Counted from the stretch's first letter, positions 26,937-36,237 are shown. The stretch is 64,000 nt of DNA from Arthrobacter beigongshangensis (GCF_016820585.1 NZ_JADHDX010000011.1:62001-126000), one strand, 5' to 3'. Numbers and translations: made by a program. Notes: generated from the letters alone by a model not told the origin.

Positions 26937-26947
26937 GGAGGCGGCAA

Positions 26948-28198
26948 ATGGTGGGCGTTACGACGAAGAGAGTAATTACTAAAAAGCCAGAAGTGTTAGC
27001 ACCAGCTGGTACACTTGAAAAACTGAAAACCGCTATCCGTTACGGGGCAGACGCTGTCTATATCGGTGGCAATGCCTATGGTTTGAGAAGTCGAGCAGGG
27101 AATTTTACATATGATGAGATGCGAGAAGGTGTTGCATTCGCTAAAGCGGCTAATGCAAAAGTATATGTAGCCGCAAATATGGTGGTACATGAAGGCGATG
27201 TTGAAGGAGCGGGAGAGTTTTTTCGAGAGCTCCGTGATGTCGGTATACGGGCAGTCATTGTATCTGATCCATCTTTAATAGAAATCTGTGCTACAGAAGC
27301 GCCCGGATTACCGATTCATTTATCAACCCAAGCTTCGGCGACAAATTATGAAACGTTGAATTTTTGGCAGTCGGAGGGCTTGGAGCGCGTTGTCTTGGCA
27401 AGGGAAGTTGAGATAGATGAAATTCGAGAAATACGTCAAAAAACAGATGTTGAAATTGAGGTCTTTATCCATGGGGCCATGTGTATTTCTTATTCAGGTC
27501 GTTGTACGCTGTCGAATCATATGTCAGAGCGTGATGCCAATCGTGGAGGATGTACGCAGTCCTGCCGTTGGAAATATGGCTTATTCGATATGGGACAATC
27601 TGGTGAACGCCAGTCACTGCTCGGTGGTGAGACGCTTGAGGAATTTTCAATGAGTGCAGTAGATATGTCCATGATTCGTCATATTCCTGACTTGGTGGAA
27701 AGTGGGATAGATAGTTTTAAAATTGAAGGGCGCATGAAGTCGATTCACTATGTATCGACAGTATCGAATGTTTATCGTCGGGCAATTGATGCTTATTGTG
27801 ATGATCCCGATAACTATGAGTTTAAACAAGAGTGGGAAGATGAACTATGGAAAGTTGCGCAGCGGGAATTGGCGACTGGTTTTTATTATGGGACACCGAC
27901 GGAGCATGAGCAATTATTCGGTAAGCCGCGTAAAATTCAGGCATATAGTTTCATTGGACAAGTATTGGCTTATGATGAAGAAACTCAAATTGCGACGATA
28001 CAGCAGCGAAATCATTTTGGACTTGGAGATGCTGTGGAATTTTACGGTCCCGGATTTACACACGCTTACCAAACGATAGATGTCTTATGGAATGAGCATG
28101 ATGTGCCGATTGAACGTGCGCCAAGTGCTATGATGATTGTGAAAACAAAAGTAACCGTTCCTGTTAAACCATTTGATATGATTCGCAAGAAAAAGTGA
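26948..28198 (+). CDS. U32-family protein, TrhP2/YrrO-like
   Basis: 416 residues, the size of YrrO. The barrel begins APAGTLEKLKTAIRYGADAVYIGG. The iron-sulfur cysteines are visible in IHGAMCISYSGRCTLS and RGGCTQSCRWKY. FKIEGRMKS is the family signature. It has AAGGAGG 6 nt before ATG. It likely works with the preceding protein on tRNA U34 hydroxylation, an oxygen-independent route. Confidence 0.88.
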   Translation: MVGVTTKRVITKKPEVLAPAGTLEKLKTAIRYGADAVYIGGNAYGLRSRAGNFTYDEMREGVAFAKAANAKVYVAANMVVHEGDVEGAGEFFRELRDVGIRAVIVSDPSLIEICATEAPGLPIHLSTQASATNYETLNFWQSEGLERVVLAREVEIDEIREIRQKTDVEIEVFIHGAMCISYSGRCTLSNHMSERDANRGGCTQSCRWKYGLFDMGQSGERQSLLGGETLEEFSMSAVDMSMIRHIPDLVESGIDSFKIEGRMKSIHYVSTVSNVYRRAIDAYCDDPDNYEFKQEWEDELWKVAQRELATGFYYGTPTEHEQLFGKPRKIQAYSFIGQVLAYDEETQIATIQQRNHFGLGDAVEFYGPGFTHAYQTIDVLWNEHDVPIERAPSAMMIVKTKVTVPVKPFDMIRKKK

Positions 28199-28209
28199 AT
28201 GGGTTATAT

Positions 28210-28241
28210 ATCCTCTATGCCATTATGCATAGGGGATTTTT
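28210..28241 (+). terminator. Intrinsic terminator of the Fnr operon
   Basis: ATCCTCTATGC pairs with GCATAGGGGAT (one G-U) around CATTAT and is followed by TTTT. Confidence 0.88.
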
Positions 28242-28350
28242 CCCGTTATAAATAGAGAAAATGAGGTTTGCAGGACTTTGTATTTATGCTAAACTATAAT
28301 TATAGAATGATTAGAATAGTCGGAAATACATAACGCTTGGGGTGTCGGTG

Positions 28351-29199
28351 ATGAGAAAACTAGGAAAAAGGAAAGTGAGTTGGTTAGCGGGTCTGGTTAG
28401 TGCTTGTTTACTGCTATTAGTTGGTTTTAATGAGCATCCGCCCAAGCAGGTCGAAATGACAGGAATGATTAGTGTTGCACATCGTGGAGCTTCTAGCTAC
28501 GCACCTGAGAATACGCAGGCTGCTTTCCGTAAAGGATTGGAGTTAGGAGCAGATTTTTTGGAGTGTGATGTCCATCTATCAAAAGATGGGGAGTTAATTA
28601 TTATGCACGATGATAAAGTAGATCGAACGACGAATGGCAAGGGCTTCGTCAAGGATTATACTTTGGATGAATTGAAGCAACTCGACGTGGGAACAGCATT
28701 TGGAGCTACATTTAGTGGTGAAAAGATTATGACACTAGATGAATTACTTGATGAGTTTTATGGTGAAATTGGTTTACTAATTGAAATTAAGAAGTCTAAT
28801 TTATATCCGGGTATTGAGGAAAAAGTGGTTGCGTTATTAAAGAAGCACGGAGATGTAAGCGGTATCATTGTGCAATCCTTTGATATTGAATCGATGAGGA
28901 AAATACATAGCTTGCTTCCTGAATTGCAAATTGCTGTTTTGATGAAGCCCTCTACACTATTACCTTCTGCTAAAAGATTGGAAGATTTAACGTCATTTGC
29001 GACTTATATTAACTTCGATGTCTCATATATTAATAAGCGGATGGTAGATCGTATACATGCGTATGGTGGGAAAGTGTTAGTATGGTCGAAGAGAGATCAG
29101 CAGCTGATTTCTAAAGCATTCCAATATGGAGTAGATGGCATTATTACGGATTTTTCTCGATGGCCAGTTGAAGAGCCTACCTTTATGGTAAGGCAATAA
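28351..29199 (+). CDS. Glycerophosphodiester phosphodiesterase, membrane-anchored
   Basis: ATG 28351 has GGGGTG about 8 nt upstream; GTG 28342 overlaps it. 282 residues: an N-terminal hydrophobic segment (WLAGLVSACLLLLVGF), then the GDPD barrel with VAHRGASSYAPENT, FLECDVHLSKDGELIIMHD (catalytic HR, E-D and H-D residues) and DGIITDF near the end. It splits glycerophosphodiesters into glycerol-3-phosphate and an alcohol, probably at the outer face of the membrane. Confidence 0.93.
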   Translation: MRKLGKRKVSWLAGLVSACLLLLVGFNEHPPKQVEMTGMISVAHRGASSYAPENTQAAFRKGLELGADFLECDVHLSKDGELIIMHDDKVDRTTNGKGFVKDYTLDELKQLDVGTAFGATFSGEKIMTLDELLDEFYGEIGLLIEIKKSNLYPGIEEKVVALLKKHGDVSGIIVQSFDIESMRKIHSLLPELQIAVLMKPSTLLPSAKRLEDLTSFATYINFDVSYINKRMVDRIHAYGGKVLVWSKRDQQLISKAFQYGVDGIITDFSRWPVEEPTFMVRQ

Positions 29200-29200
29200 T

Positions 29201-29240
29201 TCATTGCGCCTTCGCGTTATCTGTAACATCCGAGGAGAAT
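29201..29240. repeat. Dispersed repeat fragment
   Basis: TTGCGCCTTCGCGTTATCTG and the following AACATCCGAGGAG. It shares CGCCTT[CG]GCGTTAT with 8587-8600 and a weaker CATCCG part with the repeats at 22759 and 57221. The gap 29200-29646 also holds the terminator and hairpin listed next; I see no gene in it. Confidence 0.4.
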
Positions 29241-29255
29241 TAAATAATTATATAG

Positions 29256-29294
29256 AAAAGAAGTATTCCATGTGATTGATGGAATACTTCTTTT
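29256..29294 (+). terminator. Intrinsic terminator of the GDPD gene
   Basis: A 15-bp perfect stem, AAAAGAAGTATTCCA with TGGAATACTTCTTTT, and a 9-nt loop. Confidence 0.93.
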
Positions 29295-29454
29295 GGGTTG
29301 GTCATTCAACTAGTATGAAAATATGCGTAATTGATATCCTTAATCGTTGACCTGTCAAAAAATTATCAATATAAACCCTCCGAGAATAGCGGCTGGCATA
29401 ATTCCGCACCACTTGTCCCTCAGTTACTGCATAGTTTTTGTTTGAAGTAGAGGA

Positions 29455-29498
29455 ATACCTTGTATTCGTAGGGACAATTACCTGCGAATACAAGGTAT
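29455..29498. repeat. Large intergenic hairpin without T run
   Basis: ATACCTTGTATTCG and CGAATACAAGGTAT form a perfect 14-bp stem extended inward by AGG/CCT, loop GACAATTA. It lies 150 bp upstream of the peptidoglycan-bridge operon. A 12-bp direct repeat CACGTAAATTTA follows at 29520 and 29599. Confidence 0.6.
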
Positions 29499-29646
29499 AA
29501 TTGACAGTGCTCATTCATTCACGTAAATTTAAGGGTGGTAGAGTTGACCTTCCCCGCTATTTAACAGGGGGTTAGGCTATGTGTACTTAATTTATCGTCA
29601 CGTAAATTTACATAAACAGTTACTTTCTAATATGAGGAGGAAAAAG

Positions 29647-30870
29647 ATGATGGGAAAAGCAGAGTTTTTGCCGGTTATCCTTGGATCTGATGATAATGCA
29701 TACGGGATGGCAAGGGCCTTTCATGAACAATATGGCATCACGAGTATCGTCGTCACAAAAGGACATATTTTACCGACGATGCATAGTAAGATTATAGAAA
29801 AGAAAATTTATGAGAATTTAGATGACCCCGAAATATTTGTCCAAAGTATGCTGGACCTTCATCAAGAATTAAAAAATCGTGCGGACAAGCTACTTGTTGT
29901 GGTGAGTAATGAGAATTATGCAGAACTTGCGATTCGCAGTCGAGCAGTGCTCGAACCCTTTTATGTTCTACCATTTATAAGTGAAGAGCTGATGGATCAG
30001 GTCGTCTATAAAGAACGCTTCTATGAAATGTGTGAAGAGCATGGACTCGATTACCCAGATACAGTTATTTTCAATAAAGGAATGGATCCTGAGATGGATC
30101 TACCATTCGGTTTTCCAGTCGTTGTGAAACCATCAGATAGCATGACGTATTTCAATGCGCAATTCGAAGGAAAAAAGAAAGCATATGTGTTGCACGATAA
30201 GGCGGCATTTACGGAGGCCATTCGTAATATTTACTCATCAAGCTATACGGATTCACTTATTATTCAAGATTATATCCCTGGAAACGATACGGTCATGCGT
30301 GTGCTGAATGCCTATGTTGACCAGAATGGAAAAGTGCGCATGATGTGTCTCGGACGAGTTGTCCTTGAGGACTATACGCCAATATTGATCGGGAACTATG
30401 TTGGGATTATTGGGGAAGAAAATGCAGAAATCTATGCACAATATAAAAAGTTCCTTGAAGCAATTAATTTCCGTGGCTATGCCAACATCGACTTGAAATA
30501 TGATCGACGTGATGGCAAATATAAAATTTTCGAATTGAATATTAGACAAGGTAGAAGTAGTTATTTTGTAACGACGAACGGCTATAATATGGCCAAATAC
30601 CTCGTCGAGGATCGGGTTAAGAATAGTGACTTACCGATTGAGTATGGCTCGAATAGCCGACTATGGCATGGGGTACCAAAGGATCTTCTTATCAAATATA
30701 CGATGGATGAAGAACTGAAGGCTCAAGTTATTGACCGTTTTGCCAAAGGTGAGGCAGCACGCACGCTGTATTATCCCGCGGATCTTAGCTTTATTCGAAA
30801 GTTTAAGTTGAATTCATTTTACAAAGATTACTACAAACGTTTTGAGAAGCATTTCAAATTAAAGGACTAA
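29647..30870 (+). CDS. ATP-grasp D-aspartate (or D-glutamate) ligase for the peptidoglycan bridge
   Basis: ATG 29647 follows AGGAGG by 6 nt; 407 residues. It closely resembles Enterococcus faecium Asl throughout: LPVILGSDDNAYGMARAFHE, then VVVKPSDSMTY, VQFEGRKKA-like AQFEGKKKAYV, IIQDYIPGNDTVMRVLNAYV and FELNIRQGRSSYFVT. Asl activates D-Asp as an aspartyl phosphate and attaches it to the Lys side chain of UDP-MurNAc-pentapeptide. The next two genes encode a FemX-type transferase and an Asp/Glu racemase, so this operon builds the interpeptide bridge. D-Asp and D-Glu cannot be told apart by eye. Confidence 0.92.
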   Translation: MMGKAEFLPVILGSDDNAYGMARAFHEQYGITSIVVTKGHILPTMHSKIIEKKIYENLDDPEIFVQSMLDLHQELKNRADKLLVVVSNENYAELAIRSRAVLEPFYVLPFISEELMDQVVYKERFYEMCEEHGLDYPDTVIFNKGMDPEMDLPFGFPVVVKPSDSMTYFNAQFEGKKKAYVLHDKAAFTEAIRNIYSSSYTDSLIIQDYIPGNDTVMRVLNAYVDQNGKVRMMCLGRVVLEDYTPILIGNYVGIIGEENAEIYAQYKKFLEAINFRGYANIDLKYDRRDGKYKIFELNIRQGRSSYFVTTNGYNMAKYLVEDRVKNSDLPIEYGSNSRLWHGVPKDLLIKYTMDEELKAQVIDRFAKGEAARTLYYPADLSFIRKFKLNSFYKDYYKRFEKHFKLKD

Positions 30871-30922
30871 GCATAGTAAATAGTTAAGTGATCGAAAAGG
30901 TTTGTAATTGGAGGTAAAGATA

Positions 30923-31957
30923 ATGGCTTTGCTCGATAAATTAAATACAGCAGATGTGAGAAGGTACGATGAGTTCGTCCGTAGTTCTCCCTACGGCTCT
31001 ATGATGCAAGACCGGTTATGGGCTGAGGTGAAGGATGATTGGGGAAATGAGCACGTCTATCTTGAACAGGATGGGGAAATTATCGCCGCGATGTCCATTC
31101 TTATAAAACGATTGCCAGGTGGTTTTTCCATGTTATATGCAACGAGAGGACCGGTTTGTGACATCACGGATTTGACACTTGTTCAGCGGCTTTTGAAGGA
31201 AGCGGATAGCGTAGCGAAGAAGCATAAAGCAATCATGCTAAAATTTGATCCTGAGGCTGCATACTCGGACGAGCTATATGATTTATATAAAAACGCAGGC
31301 TTTCAACTAACATCAAAAGATGATGATCAGGAAAAACTCATTCAACCCCGAAAGAATATGATTCTCTTTTTGGACGATCATGATGAAGAAACAATCATGA
31401 CTAAGTTTTCGAAAAAAGGGCGTAGTACCATTAGAGGTGCTATTAAAAAAGGCGTCCAAGTCCGTTATTCCCGTAGCGATGAAGATATTGAACTGTTTTA
31501 TGAAACGTATCGAGCGATGTCAGAGCGCAATAATATTACAACACGCTCAGTGGAGTATTTTAAAAAAATCCGTGATAAGTATGAAGAGGCGCGAATTTAT
31601 ATCGCCTATCATGAGGACGATATTTTAGCGGGTGCGCTGACGATAAATTATCATGGGAAAATGTATTATTTGTATGCGGGTAGCACAAATGTTAAACGAA
31701 ATATGAACCCTAACCACATTATGAATTATGAAATGATAAAATGGGGTATTGAAGTAGGTGCAACTCAATACGATTTCGGCGGTTTTTTCGAAGTGTCAGA
31801 TGGGTTGTATATTTTCAAGAAAAGCTTTTGTGATAAAGACGGTGCAACCGAGTATATCGGGGAGCTCGATAAAGTATATAAACCATTCATGTATAACGTT
31901 TTAGAAAAAGTCATTCCAATGGTCAAACGTTTGCGTAAGAAACCGAGTCAGGGGTGA
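30923..31957 (+). CDS. FemX/FemAB-family peptidoglycan bridge aminoacyltransferase
   Basis: ATG 30923 follows GGAGG by 8 nt; 344 residues. Two GNAT-like halves are visible, with MQDRLWAEVKDDWG, STIRGAIKKGVQVRY, ALTINYHGKMYYLYAGST and QYDFGGFFEVSDGLYIFKKSF as family motifs. FemX enzymes transfer Gly, Ala or Ser from tRNA to the Lys side chain of the stem peptide. Together with the D-Asp/D-Glu ligase this fits a Lys-(Ala or Gly)-D-Asp/D-Glu bridge. Confidence 0.93.
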   Translation: MALLDKLNTADVRRYDEFVRSSPYGSMMQDRLWAEVKDDWGNEHVYLEQDGEIIAAMSILIKRLPGGFSMLYATRGPVCDITDLTLVQRLLKEADSVAKKHKAIMLKFDPEAAYSDELYDLYKNAGFQLTSKDDDQEKLIQPRKNMILFLDDHDEETIMTKFSKKGRSTIRGAIKKGVQVRYSRSDEDIELFYETYRAMSERNNITTRSVEYFKKIRDKYEEARIYIAYHEDDILAGALTINYHGKMYYLYAGSTNVKRNMNPNHIMNYEMIKWGIEVGATQYDFGGFFEVSDGLYIFKKSFCDKDGATEYIGELDKVYKPFMYNVLEKVIPMVKRLRKKPSQG

Positions 31958-31964
31958 CTGGACA

Positions 31965-32699
31965 ATGAAATCTACGAGTGAAGGTATTGACAAGCATATG
32001 GAAAAGAAAACGTTAGGAATTATCGGTGGTGTGGGTCCGCTTGCTACGATGTTAGTGGGAGAAATGATTGTTAGGCTAACTGAGGCGAAAAGAGACCAGG
32101 ACCATGTCGACATGATTATTACAAATAACCCTAATATTCCTGATCGCACCGCTTTCATTTTAGGCGAAAGTGAAGAAGATCCAGTGCCGGTTATTTTAGC
32201 AGACGCGAAGCGACTAGCCGTTGCAGGTGCTGACATCCTCGCCATCCCATGCAATACAGCGCACTCATTTTTTGGACAGATTGAGGAAGGTACGGTTCTT
32301 CCGCTGATCGATATGATAGGGGAGACTGCCGCTAGGGCTGCACAAGGCGGGGCGAAGCGCATTGGTATTCTTGGGACAACTGGGACGATTACAACGGGTG
32401 TCTATCAGTCAGCATGCGAGCGTTACGGGATGACGCCTATCGTACCCGATGCGCACATACAGTCAGTGGTCATGTCCCTCATTTATGATGATGTGAAGGC
32501 TGGGAAACCAGCTGATCATGAGAAGTGGGCGATTATTAAAGGTGCGATGGCAGAAGCAGGTTGCGATAAAATCATTCTTGGTTGCACGGAATTATCGGTT
32601 GTTCGACAGGAGTTAGGGCTAGGGGAGGAATGCATTGATTCATTGCTAATCCTTGCAGAGACTGCGATTGAAAGATGTGGCCATACCGTTAAAAAGTAA
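31965..32699 (+). CDS. Aspartate/glutamate racemase
   Basis: 244 residues, PLP-independent family: GIIGGVGPLATMLVGEMIV at the N-terminus, catalytic cysteines in AIPCNTAHSF and ILGCTELSVV. The start 7 nt after the femX stop has AGGGGTG inside the previous gene. It would supply D-Asp or D-Glu for the ligase two genes upstream. Glutamate racemase MurI is longer and differs in motifs, so a dedicated bridge racemase is plausible. Confidence 0.9.
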   Translation: MKSTSEGIDKHMEKKTLGIIGGVGPLATMLVGEMIVRLTEAKRDQDHVDMIITNNPNIPDRTAFILGESEEDPVPVILADAKRLAVAGADILAIPCNTAHSFFGQIEEGTVLPLIDMIGETAARAAQGGAKRIGILGTTGTITTGVYQSACERYGMTPIVPDAHIQSVVMSLIYDDVKAGKPADHEKWAIIKGAMAEAGCDKIILGCTELSVVRQELGLGEECIDSLLILAETAIERCGHTVKK

Positions 32700-32770
32700 T
32701 AAAGGTCTGAAGGTAAAACGCTTGATGATTATGATACACTAAGAAGACTAGAGTGAAGGTGGGGATAAGC

Positions 32771-33913
32771 ATGTCCTTCTTGGAAAATATAGATGCTACA
32801 TTCAAGAAAAAATGGAAGTTCGAACACGAAATGCCGATTCAAACAAAACTGATTCCAGAAATACTGGCAGGTAAAGATATCGTCGCGGAATCACCGACAG
32901 GCTCTGGGAAGACATTGGCTTTCGTCTTGCCCATTTTGCAATTAGTCGATGGTCATAAAAAACAGACTCAGGCATTGATTATGACGCCATCACAAGAGTT
33001 GTCGATGCAAATTGTCAACGTCATTAGAGAATGGGTTGAAGGAACACCGATTACTGTGACTCAGCTCATTGGTGGTGCCAATATGCAACGCCAAATTGAG
33101 CATTTGAAGAAAAAACCAACAATCGTTGTTGGAACGCCTGGTCGGTTAGCAGAGCTTGTGAAAGTGAAGAAATTGAAAATGCATGATATACGTCATATTG
33201 TGTTGGATGAAGGAGATCAACTTCTATCTCGTGATCACCGTGTAATTGTAAAAAATATGATTGACGCAGCGAATCCAGACAGGCAAGTAATTGCCGTTTC
33301 TGCAACGATTACAGAAGAAATCGAAGTGGTTGCTAGTAAGTTTATGAATGACCCCATTCACATTCAAGTCAGTGCTGAGGAAATGCCGAAATCAGGTAAA
33401 GTGGTCCACTCATTTGCTAAGACGGATGTGCGAGACAAGACGGATGTTTTACGGGGGATTTCACATTTAAAAGGAATTCGAGCCCTAGCTTTTATTAATA
33501 ATGTAGACCAGCTTCGGATGAAAGAAATGAAGCTCAAGTATAATGAGGCCCCGATTGCGGTACTGCATTCAGAAATGAAGAAATTTGAGCGACAGCAAAC
33601 GTTGGAAAACTTCCGAAAAGGGGAGTTGCGTGTGCTAATCGCAACGGATCTTGCGGCACGCGGGTTGGATATCGAAGGTTTGACGCATGTTATCCATGTA
33701 GACGTGCCCCATACGATTGAACAATACTTACATCGGTCAGGGCGAACAGGACGTGCAGGAGAAGACGGAGAAGTGCTAACGCTGTTGTCCTATGCAGAGG
33801 AGCGCGATTACCGTAAGCTAACAAAAGGCATTAAAACGGTCCAAAAGGTTTGGTATAAAGGTCAACTGACAGAAGGTAACTCGAAAACAGTTGGAAATAA
33901 TAAGAAGAAATAA
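32771..33913 (+). CDS. DEAD-box-type RNA helicase, CshC/YfmL-like
   Basis: 380 residues from ATG 32771. It has the Q motif (MPIQTKLIPEIL), Walker A SPTGSGKT, motif Ib TPGR, motif III SAT, ARGLDIEGL and motif VI HRSGRTGRAG. Motif II reads DEGD instead of DEAD. The short length without a C-terminal extension matches the compact CshC/YfmL type, linked in B. subtilis to ribosome assembly and cold growth. Monocistronic by context. Confidence 0.9.
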   Translation: MSFLENIDATFKKKWKFEHEMPIQTKLIPEILAGKDIVAESPTGSGKTLAFVLPILQLVDGHKKQTQALIMTPSQELSMQIVNVIREWVEGTPITVTQLIGGANMQRQIEHLKKKPTIVVGTPGRLAELVKVKKLKMHDIRHIVLDEGDQLLSRDHRVIVKNMIDAANPDRQVIAVSATITEEIEVVASKFMNDPIHIQVSAEEMPKSGKVVHSFAKTDVRDKTDVLRGISHLKGIRALAFINNVDQLRMKEMKLKYNEAPIAVLHSEMKKFERQQTLENFRKGELRVLIATDLAARGLDIEGLTHVIHVDVPHTIEQYLHRSGRTGRAGEDGEVLTLLSYAEERDYRKLTKGIKTVQKVWYKGQLTEGNSKTVGNNKKK

Positions 33914-33915
33914 TA

Positions 33916-33962
33916 AAAAGGGCTACTTTTTGAATCGACACGGATTCAAAGGGTAGCCCTTT
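33916..33962. terminator. Bidirectional terminator between helicase and methionine aminopeptidase
   Basis: A long stem, AAAGGGCTAC...GAATC with GATTC...GTAGCCCTTT, loop GACACG. The A tract on the left gives a T run for the minus-strand gene. Confidence 0.85.
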
Positions 33963-33969
33963 CTGCGGA

Positions 33970-34767
<798 letters not shown>

Positions 34768-34778
34768 TTATAACGCAG

Positions 34779-34812
34779 AAAAAAGCCTGCAAACTTGAAA
34801 GAGATTGCAGGC
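34779..34812 (-). terminator. Terminator of the 38-residue gene
   Basis: GCCTGCAA pairs with TTGCAGGC; six A on the left give a T run in the minus-strand transcript. It lies just after the stop of the small gene. Confidence 0.85.
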
Positions 34813-34819
34813 ATGTGAA

Positions 34820-34936
34820 TTATTTTTTTGAAGTGGTTGGATTAGAAGTTTTCTTGTTTGCCATTATTTTTCGTACAATTGGATAGGCAATGGGTGCTAT
34901 TTTAATGGCTGTCTTAATTAATTTTCCGATATTCAA
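34820..34936 (-). CDS. 38-residue basic small protein
   Basis: TTG start with AGGAG 9 nt upstream and its own terminator. The product begins MNIGKLIKTAIKIAPIAYPI, then VRKIMANKKTSNPTTSKK: an amphipathic or short hydrophobic stretch followed by a basic tail, suited to membrane association. I cannot name a family. Confidence 0.6.
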   Translation of the reverse strand: MNIGKLIKTAIKIAPIAYPIVRKIMANKKTSNPTTSKK

Positions 34937-34998
34937 ATGTATTCTCTCCTAAGAAAAGTATTTTGTATCCCATTCCCGCGTTTCAAGTACGATAAACC

Positions 34999-35346
34999 TT
35001 ATTTTAACACCTTAATGCCTTGGATAATATTCCATATGACGATGATGACAAATAGAAGTCCATAAATCAGCATGAAAATAAACGGGGTTAATTGCCAAAA
35101 ACTGAAGTTGAAGTTGTTGCCAGAAATCCCGCTTATTTGACTTGTTAAAGAAAACATAGAGAAAGAAAAAATAACAAATCCTGCAATGAGTAATATGGTC
35201 GGGACGAGATGGGAGACAAGTGAACGTTTTGCATGAAACTTAATTTCTCGGTTATCTGACATGAAATAAATGATGACGGGCAACAGTAAAGGAGCAAAAA
35301 AAACGCTGAAATAGCATAAGGAAGCTAATAGTTTATTGTTTTGCAA
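34999..35346 (-). CDS. DUF4870 small membrane protein
   Basis: TTG start with GGAGGG 7 nt upstream. 115 residues, three membrane helices: SLCYFSVFFAPLLLPVIIYF, a second near residues 48-65 and FIFMLIYGLLFVIIVIW. The segment EIKFHAKRSLVSHL matches the charged loop of DUF4870 (Tic20-like) proteins. Function unknown. Confidence 0.8.
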   Translation of the reverse strand: MQNNKLLASLCYFSVFFAPLLLPVIIYFMSDNREIKFHAKRSLVSHLVPTILLIAGFVIFSFSMFSLTSQISGISGNNFNFSFWQLTPFIFMLIYGLLFVIIVIWNIIQGIKVLK

Positions 35347-35457
35347 GAGTATCCCTCCGTTATATGTTAACTATATATGTTATTTGTGATACTTGTTAAT
35401 TATCTTGCTTAAAGAACCTCCATCTTATACAATGAATGATGTAATTGAATAACTTGA

Positions 35458-35545
35458 ACCACAAGGGGTGCCTTTCTGGGCTGAGATTGGACAATTTGTC
35501 CTGACCCTTCGAACCTGTAAGATTATTCTTGCGTAGGGATGTGGA
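35458..35545 (+). ncRNA. TPP riboswitch (thi box)
   Basis: The conserved parts are in order: GGGGTGCC, CTGGGCTGAGA, ACCCTTCGAACCTG and GCGTAGGGATGTGG. It binds thiamine pyrophosphate and controls the terminator that follows, ahead of thiT. Confidence 0.96.
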
Positions 35546-35563
35546 TGGCAACCATCATTTTGT

Positions 35564-35595
35564 GATGTCCCATTCTATCCGGGATGTCTTTTTTT
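35564..35595 (+). terminator. Riboswitch-controlled terminator
   Basis: GATGTCCC pairs with GGGATGTC (two G-U) and is followed by seven T, 43 nt before the thiT start. It should form when TPP is bound. Confidence 0.8.
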
Positions 35596-35637
35596 ATGCC
35601 CGGAATCCTACACAAACTAGTAGGAGGAGGAAGTCAT

Positions 35638-36198
35638 TTGGATCGTAAGCGTCTGCAATTTTTACTCGAAGTAGCTATTTTGGGGGCTATATCATTTGTA
35701 CTGGATCAGATTGGTTTTAAAATAATGCCGCAAGGTGGATCGGTTACACTGTCGATGTTACCGATTATCGTCATGGCATTTCGTTGGGGGATTCTTGGTG
35801 GTGTATTGACAGGATTTGTTACTGGTGTTTTGCAAATTGCAACGGGTGCCTATGTTCTTAACCCGATTCAGGCAGCACTCGATTATTTTGTAGCCTATGC
35901 ACTCGTTGGTGTAGCGGCAGTTACCCTCGGTTGGCTGTTAAGTGGCAAAGCGAAAGGTAATAATGGAACGATGATCAAGGCAATCGTTGTAGGTACGGTG
36001 ATTGGCGGACTTCTTCGATACCTTGCTCATTTCATCGGAGGAATCGTGTTCTTTGCGTCATTCGCACCTGAAGGACAGCCAGTTTGGCTTTATTCGCTCA
36101 TATATAATGCAAGTTATATGATTCCTTCCATCATTTTATCAGCATTTGTAGCCTCATTATTATTTATGAAAGCACCGCGTTTGCTAAAGCGTACATGA
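35638..36198 (+). CDS. thiT: Thiamine transporter S-component (ECF type)
   Basis: The TTG at 35638 is the start: AGGAGGAGG ends 7 nt upstream and the frame before it is riboswitch leader. 186 residues, six membrane helices, with FVLDQIGFKIMPQGGSVTLS and MLPIIVMAFRWGILGGVLTG, the ThiT/YuaJ signature including the region that contacts thiamine. It works with the general ECF module. The TPP riboswitch upstream confirms the substrate. Confidence 0.96.
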   Translation: MDRKRLQFLLEVAILGAISFVLDQIGFKIMPQGGSVTLSMLPIIVMAFRWGILGGVLTGFVTGVLQIATGAYVLNPIQAALDYFVAYALVGVAAVTLGWLLSGKAKGNNGTMIKAIVVGTVIGGLLRYLAHFIGGIVFFASFAPEGQPVWLYSLIYNASYMIPSIILSAFVASLLFMKAPRLLKRT

Positions 36199-36237
36199 AA
36201 AAACGCCGTTCTTCCCAAAGGAGGAGCGGCGTTTTTT
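36198..36237. terminator. Bidirectional terminator
   Basis: AAAAAACGCCG pairs with CGGCGTTTTTT. It separates thiT from the convergent TspO-like gene. Confidence 0.9.

Noticed and set aside
29302..29514. 70-codon minus-strand frame
   Set aside because: It runs through the large hairpin, has no convincing SD and a low-complexity Ser/Thr/Tyr product; the hairpin explains its openness.
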